DNA of 10,262 nucleotides, from contig JABAAS010000038.1 of the NCBI GenBank assembly GCA_014238625.1, positions 1 to 10,262 on the forward strand, in the 5' to 3' direction. The translations under genes were made by a program, and so were the position numbers. Each line of letters begins with the position of its first letter. Position 1 is the stretch's first letter. Below are positions 1 to 6,170 of this stretch, one piece after another. The notes under the pieces are model-generated. The model worked only from the letters and a program-made list of their open reading frames with translations, searched no databases and had not been told where the DNA came from. Source of the DNA: Alphaproteobacteria bacterium (GTDB lineage: Bacteria > Pseudomonadota > Alphaproteobacteria > JABAAW01).

Positions 1-1
1 G

Positions 2-994
2 CATGGAATAGACGACAAGACTTTTGCGCATATTTTACGGGAGGATGAAATTGATATTTTTCTAGAACTAGATTCATTAGGCATTTACCGTCGTCCGAAT
101 GTTGCGCGTTTGAAGCCTGCTTCTTTGCATGTTGTAGCCTTTGGTGATCCGCAAGATGCGCACCGCTGGGGTTACGATGCGGTTTTGAGTGACGGGTTTT
201 TATCGCCGCTTGTTTCCCACTCGAGCAAGCAAGAGATAGGCACTATGGGTAGCGATGATGAGGTATTGATCGACCGTACTGTGCCTTGCCCTATTTTGCG
301 TCCTCGAGCTGGTTTTTTACAAGTTGAGGATATATTTAGAGTTGAGCCTCTCTCTATTTCTCGTCGCCGTTATTTACGAGTTGGCATTTCTGCTCCGTAT
401 GCTTCTTTTGATGCTCTTTCGCGCTCTCTTCTTGTTCGCTGCCTTCTTGAGATTCCGCGTTTTGAGTTAATTTTGGATAGCGATTCGCTAGGTGGCGAGC
501 AAGCGGCGGCTTCTTTGCTAGCTGAGATTGAGGATTCATTACCGCCTCGAGACCAAAAACGCATTAGAGTTTTATCGGATCATTCTTCGTTTGTGACTTT
601 TCTTTCGCAAATAGATATTTTTTTGGATGTAGGTTACCCACGCTCTGCCTATATGTTTTGGCAAGCATTGCGTCATGGTATTGCGTCATTGACTTTGTCT
701 GGCGATACGATTCTTGAGCGTTTGAGTTTATCGATAGCTCATCAAATGTCTTTTGCTAATTATTGTGTTTGCGATGATGAGGATCATTTTTTATCGCGTC
801 TTAGTTCTCTTTGTTCTGGCTCTTCGGGTCTTCGCTGTTTTCGTCAAGCTTTGCGTTTTAAGAAGGATGCTCGAGTTCAGCAACGTCTATCTTCTGAGAA
901 GGCTTTGTCTTTTATCGGTTCTCTACTTGAAGGAGTTAGCGTTTTGGGTAGGAGCGGTCGTTATGTATCTCCGCATCTGGAGTTGGATTTATGA
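2..994 (+). CDS. GT41 (SPINDLY/OGT)-like glycosyltransferase, C-terminal part, cut by left edge
   Basis: The frame is open from the first bases of the window, so the 5' part is missing; 330 residues are visible up to the TGA at 992-994. A TTG at 110 could be read as a start but lies inside the conserved region, so it is rejected. Visible residues 10-52 follow the GT41 pattern (LREDEIDIFLELD, then an Arg-rich stretch, LKPASLHVVAFGDP, compare 'DILVDLxGHTxxxR...RPAPxQVxWLGYPG'). Residues 205-232 (DIFLDVGYP...FWQALRHGIASLTLSGD) match the GT41 'DIxLDxxPYNGxTTxxEALWxGVPVVTLxGD' block. GT41 enzymes transfer GlcNAc or other sugars from nucleotide donors to Ser/Thr or Asn; bacterial members such as Caulobacter FlmG carry N-terminal TPRs and modify flagellin. 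Any TPR part would be outside the window. Several residues expected in the active site seem substituted, so activity is uncertain. It overlaps the downstream maf gene by four bases, implying translational coupling and a shared role, probably flagellin glycosylation. Family moderately sure, function inferred. Confidence 0.66.
   Translation, partial: HGIDDKTFAHILREDEIDIFLELDSLGIYRRPNVARLKPASLHVVAFGDPQDAHRWGYDAVLSDGFLSPLVSHSSKQEIGTMGSDDEVLIDRTVPCPILRPRAGFLQVEDIFRVEPLSISRRRYLRVGISAPYASFDALSRSLLVRCLLEIPRFELILDSDSLGGEQAAASLLAEIEDSLPPRDQKRIRVLSDHSSFVTFLSQIDIFLDVGYPRSAYMFWQALRHGIASLTLSGDTILERLSLSIAHQMSFANYCVCDDEDHFLSRLSSLCSGSSGLRCFRQALRFKKDARVQQRLSSEKALSFIGSLLEGVSVLGRSGRYVSPHLELDL
979..982 (+). promoter_or_regulatory. 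Ribosome binding site for the maf gene
   Basis: A GGAG lies inside the end of the upstream coding region, eight bases before the ATG at 991. It supports that ATG as the real start and fits translational coupling across the ATGA overlap at 991-994. Confidence 0.6.
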
Positions 995-3099
995 CGAGTT
1001 TATCTTTGCCGTCGGCGCCGTTTTTTTTATCTAAGGTTAGCGACGCTCGAATGTTGCGCAACATAGAGTGGCTTAGCAAGGATCACCCTTCTCTTGCTCG
1101 GTCTCTTGAGAGTCCGTTGCAGCGCCGTTTTTACAAACCGTTAATAGAACGAGGTCGGATTACCAATTTAGAGATTGGAGGCACCAGACTTTACGAAGTT
1201 GATGCTCGCCAGCATGCGAGCAACGAGTTGAAATCTTATTTTTCTAGCAAACCGAGATATATTAATCCTCCCTCCTCCCATATTCATTACTCATCTGCTG
1301 CGTCTTTTGGTCGTCAGGATATGTGTTTTAGGCGAGATTTAGATTCGGTTTTTTTGCGCGACTGTCGTTTGCATCCGAAGTTTCGCGATGTATCGCGTAA
1401 GGAGCGTTCTTTACTAGTTATTTTCGGTCTTGGTTTAGGTTACCACATTGCGCCGCTTATCAGACGTTTGCGTCCTTGCAATGTCTGCATCCTTGAGACT
1501 CGTCAAGAGAGTTTATATTTTTCGTCTAGCATGCATGATTTTTCACGCTGGCATGATTTGTGTAGATCTCGCAATGGTCGCCTATGCTTTGTATTAGAGG
1601 ATGATGTTGAGGGATTAGAGTCATCCTTCAGTAAATTTTTGTTTGATAGTATGTATTTTTTTGCGGATAGTTTCTTTTTCTACCGCCATTCGACTGTTTC
1701 TGCGACATTGGAGCGTCTTTATCCTCGTCTTATGAGCATTATTGATATTTCTGCTACTAATATGGGTTATTTTGAGGATCAAACCCGCATGTTAGAAAAC
1801 AGCAGGAAGAATCTTTCGCTTTCTAGTAGCACGCTGATTTTGGAAAACCCTACTCGTTTTCGTCCGAAGCGCGAGATATTAATTATTGCGAATGGTCCTT
1901 CGCTAGACGATTCTTTATCTTATTTGCCTCGTCTTTGCGTTGGTCGAGTAGTTTTTTCTTGTGGTTCTGCGCTTTACACTTTGTTGAAGAACGGCATTGT
2001 TCCTGACTACCACTGCGAGATTGAGAATATTTTTCCCAAGTTTAACCATATAACGAAAGCGTTGGAGGATGGTTATTGTTTAGACGAGATAATTCTTTTT
2101 GCATCAGTGACTGTACAGACGGATGTTGTTTCGGAGTTTAAGAAGCGCGTATTATTTTTACGCTCTTTGACTCCATTTAGCTATTTGAGCGAGCTAGGTA
2201 ATCTTAGCAGTGTTTCACCTACGGTGTCTAACACGGCTTTATCTTGTACTGGTGCGTTGGGGTTTTCGAAGTATTATTTTTTAGGAGTAGATATGGGCTA
2301 CAAGGGCGAGCGTAGTCATCATGCGAAGGACGCGGTACATTTTATTTACAAAGACTTTGCGGCTCAACAAGAACAGCAAATGGCTGAGAGTACTCTACTT
2401 TTTCGTGGTAATTTCGGAGGCTATGTTAGATCTCAAAACATCTTTCTAGTATCGAAGCATGTTTTAGAGATGGAGGCGCAGAGTCGTCCTCGGCATTGCT
2501 TTTACAATTGTAGCGATGGAGCTAAGTTGAAGGGCTTTACCCCTCTTCTTCCGACTCTGATCGAGCAATTATCGCCTCCCTCCCCCTCCTCTAACGAGAG
2601 CGAAGACGAGGAGCGATTGTATAGCCTTTGCTCGAAGATTTCTCTTACCGACGAGAGCATTTTGCTAAGGATAGAGGAGGCAGAGGTGCAGCGTAAATTT
2701 TTTGCTACGAGTCTACTAAAGATTATCAGCCGCATCTCGTCGGTCGATTCGGTAGTCGACTTGCAGGATATACATACTTTATTAAAGGAATTACTTTTTC
2801 GTTCAAAAGGAACCCCGAAAGCAAAAAATTGTAATAGCGAGGAAGTATATAGTTTTTGCGCAAGTTTTTATCAGGGAACTATTTTTATTTTTTTTGGTCA
2901 AATTTATAATTGTTTTATCAAAACTTCACATAAGCGTTGGTCTCGCATGCGCGTTGCTATTACTACCCATCTCGAACGTCGATTGCAACAGATGGATAAA
3001 GATTTGCAAGATGTATTTGCGAGCTCCCGCGCGCACTTTATATCTGCTAGAGAGCTTTCACCAACAATAGATTCAAATGTAGATTCTAGTATTAATTAA
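991..3099 (+). CDS. Maf/DUF115 motility-associated glycosyltransferase
   Basis: A complete 702-residue protein of the motility accessory factor family, the enzymes that add nonulosonic acids (pseudaminic or legionaminic acid types) to flagellin in the cytoplasm. Residues about 20-250 fit the Maf N-terminal domain, including GLGLGYH at 146-152. The central MAF/DUF115 (MptE-like) domain is marked by IIANGPSLDD, with NGPSLDD at 301-307, FSCGSALYTLLKNGIVPDY soon after, and YFLGVDMGYKGERSHH with GVDMGY at 432-437. These are the family's nucleotide-sugar binding signatures. A Ser/Pro then acidic linker follows (SPPSPSSNESEDEERL), then a helical C-terminal part of about 170 residues. The start is set by the ATGA overlap with the GT41-like gene and a GGAG eight bases upstream; the stop is TAA. 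No signal peptide is apparent. The 3' third is more AT-rich than the rest. Family very likely; the exact sugar and acceptor cannot be read from sequence. The pairing with a GT41-like protein suggests flagellin modification. Confidence 0.9.
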   Translation: MTSLSLPSAPFFLSKVSDARMLRNIEWLSKDHPSLARSLESPLQRRFYKPLIERGRITNLEIGGTRLYEVDARQHASNELKSYFSSKPRYINPPSSHIHYSSAASFGRQDMCFRRDLDSVFLRDCRLHPKFRDVSRKERSLLVIFGLGLGYHIAPLIRRLRPCNVCILETRQESLYFSSSMHDFSRWHDLCRSRNGRLCFVLEDDVEGLESSFSKFLFDSMYFFADSFFFYRHSTVSATLERLYPRLMSIIDISATNMGYFEDQTRMLENSRKNLSLSSSTLILENPTRFRPKREILIIANGPSLDDSLSYLPRLCVGRVVFSCGSALYTLLKNGIVPDYHCEIENIFPKFNHITKALEDGYCLDEIILFASVTVQTDVVSEFKKRVLFLRSLTPFSYLSELGNLSSVSPTVSNTALSCTGALGFSKYYFLGVDMGYKGERSHHAKDAVHFIYKDFAAQQEQQMAESTLLFRGNFGGYVRSQNIFLVSKHVLEMEAQSRPRHCFYNCSDGAKLKGFTPLLPTLIEQLSPPSPSSNESEDEERLYSLCSKISLTDESILLRIEEAEVQRKFFATSLLKIISRISSVDSVVDLQDIHTLLKELLFRSKGTPKAKNCNSEEVYSFCASFYQGTIFIFFGQIYNCFIKTSHKRWSRMRVAITTHLERRLQQMDKDLQDVFASSRAHFISARELSPTIDSNVDSSIN

Positions 3100-3178
3100 T
3101 TTAATTAATGTTTAAATAAATATATTAGCAAATATAACTTTTACTTTCAGCGATAGGCTCAGGTTTAGATACCAAGTA
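3100..3178. other. AT-rich convergent intergenic junction
   Basis: Seventy-nine bases separate the stop of the plus-strand maf gene from the stop of the minus-strand atpC. The first half is almost pure A/T (overlapping TTAATTAA-like palindromes starting in the maf stop region, then TTTAAATAAATATATTAGC). A 5-bp stem with a 3-base loop (GATAC-CAA-GTATC, 3168-3180) overlaps the atpC stop but has no T-tract on either side. No convincing intrinsic terminator is seen for either transcript. Confidence 0.5.
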
Positions 3179-3592
3179 TCAGGCATAAGGTATATTTTGC
3201 AGACTATAATGCTTTTGTCGTAGGGTAGCTAGCTGCAGTTTACTCTCCTGATCGATGTTTTCCCCCTTTGCTTCAATTTTTTTGATTTCTTCAAGAGTTG
3301 TATGATCGTCGGTTTTCTTCAGGTCGAAGACTTCTGGCACTAGCAGAATTGCTTTGTTATCGTTTATCCAAGCTGTTCCGCTTGCTACGAAGTATCTTTC
3401 GTTTGCGTTGAGCTTTTCATCGAAGATACATATTACGCCTGGTCTTAATGCGCATAGCATAGGAGCGATGTGAGCCATCACGCCGAGGTCTCCTTCTTCG
3501 CTTGGCACGACGACAAGAGTTACTTCTTTGTTCAAGAAAGTTTTTTCTGGCGTTAGGATTTCTAGCAAAATAGTTTCGTGCTGCTCTGGCAT
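3179..3592 (-). CDS. atpC: F1F0 ATP synthase epsilon subunit
   Basis: A 137-residue protein of normal length for the family, the last gene of the F1 operon. Epsilon sits on the gamma stalk of F1, couples rotation to the c-ring and can inhibit ATP hydrolysis. The N-terminal beta-sandwich domain is clear (LLEILTPEKTFLNKEV, then VVVPSEEGDLGVMAHIAPML and ALRPGVI at residues 48-54). The C-terminal part (residues about 88-137) is predicted helical, rich in Lys, Glu and Gln, and fits the two-helix regulatory domain. The start ATG at 3590-3592 has the best Shine-Dalgarno in the window, AAAAGGGAG five bases upstream. The spacer to atpD is 67 bases and holds a stem-loop. The strong ribosome site may give epsilon its own initiation rate, since it follows a structured spacer instead of overlapping atpD (inference). 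Stop is TGA. Confidence 0.96.
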   Translation of the reverse strand: MPEQHETILLEILTPEKTFLNKEVTLVVVPSEEGDLGVMAHIAPMLCALRPGVICIFDEKLNANERYFVASGTAWINDNKAILLVPEVFDLKKTDDHTTLEEIKKIEAKGENIDQESKLQLATLRQKHYSLQNIPYA

Positions 3593-3597
3593 GCTAT

Positions 3598-3603
3598 CTC
3601 CCT
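3598..3603 (-). promoter_or_regulatory. Shine-Dalgarno of atpC
   Basis: On the minus strand AGGGAG (within AAAAGGGAG) stands five bases before the atpC ATG. It is clearly stronger than anything before atpH, atpG, atpD or trkH, where no good purine-rich site is visible. Confidence 0.7.
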
Positions 3604-3632
3604 TTTAATTTTGTTATTGATGCGCTTTTCTG

Positions 3633-3661
3633 TACTCGAGTAATTTTATCGAGTATTTTTT
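3633..3661. other. Intercistronic stem-loop between atpD and atpC
   Basis: Seven perfectly paired bases, TACTCGA (3633-3639) and TCGAGTA (3649-3655), enclose a 9-base loop. On the plus strand the stem is followed at once by six Ts (3656-3661), the shape of an intrinsic terminator for plus-strand transcripts. The T-run overlaps the atpD stop codon. In the atp mRNA (minus strand) the same bases give an A-run followed by a hairpin with no T-run after it, so it should not terminate the operon; RNA processing or tuning of epsilon translation are possible roles (inference). Confidence 0.5.
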
Positions 3662-5168
3662 AGGCATTTTCGATTTGCTCTTCCAAGCTACGCGCTTTAG
3701 TTTCGACCTCCTCGATCGAGCCGACCATATAGAAAGCTGCTTCTGGCAGATTATCGTATCGTCCCTCGATGATACCCTCGAATCCGTCGAGAGTATCTTT
3801 GAGCTCTACATATTTTCCTTTGAATCCAGTAAAGACTTCTGCGGTGTGGAAGGGTTGCGCCAAGAATTTTTGTATTCGCCTTGCTCTAGCTACGACATTT
3901 TTGTCTTCTTCGGATAGCTCGTCCATCCCGAGTATAGCGATGATTTCCTGCAGAGATTTGTAAGTTTGTAGCAAACGTTGAGTTTCTCTGGCGATGGCAT
4001 AATGTTGCTCGCCGATGATTCTCGGGTCTAGTATTCGAGAAGTAGAATCGAGCGGATCGACCGCTGGATATATTCCCAGCTCAGCGATCTGCCTTGACAG
4101 CACTGTTGTTGCATCCAAATGAGAGAAAGTTGTAGCCGGTGCTGGATCGGTTAAATCGTCAGCAGGCACATATACGGCTTGCACGGATGTCACGGAGCCA
4201 TTTTTAGTGGAAGTTATTCTCTCCTGCATAGTTCCCATGTCGGTTCCGAGAGTAGGTTGGTATCCTACGGCGGAAGGTATTCTACCTAATAATGCGGAGA
4301 CTTCGGAGCCTGCTTGTGTAAATCGAAAAATATTGTCGATGAAGAACAAGACATCTTGCCCTTCTTTGTCGCGGAAGTATTCAGCTTGTGTTAGTCCAGT
4401 AAGGGCTACTCTTGCGCGCGCGCCCGGAGGCTCGTTCATCTGTCCATATACCAACGCGCATTTAGACTTATCCCCCTTGAGATCTATGACGCCCGATTCG
4501 ACCATTTCGTGGTATAGATCGTTTCCCTCCCTTGTCCTTTCGCCGACCCCTGCAAAGACGGAGTATCCCCCATGCCCTTTTGCGATATTATTGATTAGCT
4601 CCATAATCAGGACGGTTTTTCCGACTCCCGCCCCTCCGAACAGCCCAATTTTTCCTCCCCGCGGGTATGGCGTCAGCAAGTCTATGACCTTTATACCGGT
4701 TCCCAATATCTGAGTTTTTGTTTCTTGCGATACGAAATCTGGAGCTTCTCGATGTATGGGCCAACTTTCTTTAGTTTTTATCTGCCCTCTCTCGTCGATG
4801 GGCTCTCCGATGACATTCATAATTCGTCCCAAGACTTCTCTGCCTACAGGCACTGTCAAACTATTTCCAGTATCTTGCACTTCCTGTCCGCGCATCATCC
4901 CCTCAGTTGCATCTAAAGCGATGCAACGTACGGTATTTTCACCCAAATGTTGAGCTACCTCCAAGACGAGCCTTTTGTCTTGGTTTTTAGTTTCGAGTGC
5001 GTTCAGGATAGCAGGAGGCTCCCCGTCGAAGTAAACATCGATCACCGCGCCTAATATCCTTACGATCTTGCCGCGCCGATTTTTGGCTGGGCTTGCATGA
5101 GTTTTCGTTGTCGCCTTCGCTTTAGTTTTCTGCGCGCTTTTAGGGTTTTCGGAATTTTGACTAGACAT
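3660..5168 (-). CDS. atpD: F1F0 ATP synthase beta subunit
   Basis: A 502-residue catalytic subunit of F1, which binds ADP and phosphate and makes ATP. The Walker A motif GGAGVGKT is at residues 178-185, the catalytic Glu-Arg of GVGERTREGND at 210-211, the Walker B aspartate in VLFFIDNIFRF at 278, the family signature PAVDPLDSTS at 368-377, and the DELSEED lever at 416-422. All key residues are intact. It is about 30 residues longer than enterobacterial beta subunits because of an N-terminal extension (residues 1-32) rich in Lys, Ala, Thr and Ser ahead of GKIVRILGAVIDVYF; similar basic extensions occur in some alphaproteobacteria. The ATG at 5168 is the only sensible start if the extension is real, but no strong Shine-Dalgarno precedes it. 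It lies 54 bases after atpG and 67 bases before atpC in one operon. Confidence 0.98.
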   Translation of the reverse strand: MSSQNSENPKSAQKTKAKATTKTHASPAKNRRGKIVRILGAVIDVYFDGEPPAILNALETKNQDKRLVLEVAQHLGENTVRCIALDATEGMMRGQEVQDTGNSLTVPVGREVLGRIMNVIGEPIDERGQIKTKESWPIHREAPDFVSQETKTQILGTGIKVIDLLTPYPRGGKIGLFGGAGVGKTVLIMELINNIAKGHGGYSVFAGVGERTREGNDLYHEMVESGVIDLKGDKSKCALVYGQMNEPPGARARVALTGLTQAEYFRDKEGQDVLFFIDNIFRFTQAGSEVSALLGRIPSAVGYQPTLGTDMGTMQERITSTKNGSVTSVQAVYVPADDLTDPAPATTFSHLDATTVLSRQIAELGIYPAVDPLDSTSRILDPRIIGEQHYAIARETQRLLQTYKSLQEIIAILGMDELSEEDKNVVARARRIQKFLAQPFHTAEVFTGFKGKYVELKDTLDGFEGIIEGRYDNLPEAAFYMVGSIEEVETKARSLEEQIENA

Positions 5169-5222
5169 TTTAGAAGTTTTCTCGGGTTATGGTTGCGATG
5201 TGGTTCATTTGTTGTGATTTAT

Positions 5223-6110
5223 TTACAGAGCTTCTGCGCCTGAGATTATTTCGATCAGCTCTGTTGTTATAGAGGCTTGTCGTAACCGATTGTAGCGTAA
5301 AGATAGCTCTTCTATCAATTCGCCTGCGTTTCTTGTTGCGTTGTCCATAGCGGTCATGCGAGCTGCTTGTTCAGCTGCGAAAGCATCGAGCATTGCCTCA
5401 AAGATTTGCGCGGCTATAATTTGCGGAGCTATATTTTGCAATAGGATATTTCTTTCTGGCTCGAAAGTTATTTCTTTTTGCTGGTTTTCATTGTTGTTAT
5501 TTTTTTTATTTCCATCTGCGCCGATAGGTATCATGGTATGTGCGACGACCTTTTGCGTTAGGACTGACTCGAAATGGTTATAGAATAAGACGCACCTATC
5601 GAATCGTTCTTGTTCGAACATGCTGATTATCTCTGTAGCTAATGCTTTAGCGAATGCTTCGTGCGGCACTGGACGGTTTACATCCTCGTGCGTATATAGC
5701 AGTTTCTGCCCCATTGCCTTCTGTAGAGTTGGTTTAGCTTTTCTTCCTACTAATATTACGGTTGTATTTTCTTTATTTTTTTTTTGGTTATTGTAGGCGA
5801 TAATTTTTTTAGTGACGTTTGCGTTGTATCCTCCACATAGTCCGCGCGCGGATGCGATTGCGAGGCATAGTGTTTTAGTTTTCTCTTCCTCCTTTTCGCG
5901 CCCGATGAAGATTTGCGGAGCTGGTTTTGTCAAGTGTTGAGCGATACTTTGCGCGAGCTGTATGTATTTTTCTGCGTAAGGTTTAGCTTCTCCAGCGCGT
6001 GACTGCGCGCGCCGCAATTTTGCTGCGGACATCATTTTCATAGCCGAAGTAATTCGCTTTGTGCTCTTTGTAGTTGTTATAGAGCGTCGTAGTTCTTTCA
6101 ATCCGGACAA
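5223..6110 (-). CDS. atpG: F1F0 ATP synthase gamma subunit
   Basis: A 295-residue rotor shaft subunit that turns inside the alpha3beta3 head. The N-terminal helix has the family pattern GLKELRRSITTTKSTKRITSAMKM...AAKLRRAQ, the central domain has SARGLCGGYNANV (about residues 87-99), and the C-terminal signature ITTELIEIISGAEAL fills residues 281-295. The start is a TTG at 6108-6110: it gives the expected short N-terminus before LKELR, and an in-frame TGA lies only four codons upstream with no ATG between. Two low-complexity Asn/Lys patches stand out, NNQKKNKENTT near residues 107-117 and NKKNNNNENQQK near 201-212, probably surface loops of the Rossmann-like domain. The gap after atpA is 60 bases and very AT-rich. 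Identity is certain; the start is very likely. Confidence 0.97.
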   Translation of the reverse strand: MSGLKELRRSITTTKSTKRITSAMKMMSAAKLRRAQSRAGEAKPYAEKYIQLAQSIAQHLTKPAPQIFIGREKEEEKTKTLCLAIASARGLCGGYNANVTKKIIAYNNQKKNKENTTVILVGRKAKPTLQKAMGQKLLYTHEDVNRPVPHEAFAKALATEIISMFEQERFDRCVLFYNHFESVLTQKVVAHTMIPIGADGNKKNNNNENQQKEITFEPERNILLQNIAPQIIAAQIFEAMLDAFAAEQAARMTAMDNATRNAGELIEELSLRYNRLRQASITTELIEIISGAEAL

Positions 6111-6170
6111 TTCATCTACTCAATTTATTTTTGTTCGAGTTTTGTCGATTTTGTTTATAATTTTATTTTA

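Noticed and set aside
110..112. TTG as start codon of the first gene
   Set aside because: The same frame is open and shows GT41-like conserved sequence back to base 2, so the gene begins left of the window.
3168..3180. GATAC-CAA-GTATC stem as terminator of the atp operon
   Set aside because: Only five base pairs, no T-run on the minus strand after it, and it overlaps the stop codon.
4207..4713. 168-codon plus-strand open frame opposite atpD
   Set aside because: It is antisense to a fully conserved beta subunit, has the composition of a shadow frame and no recognisable domain.
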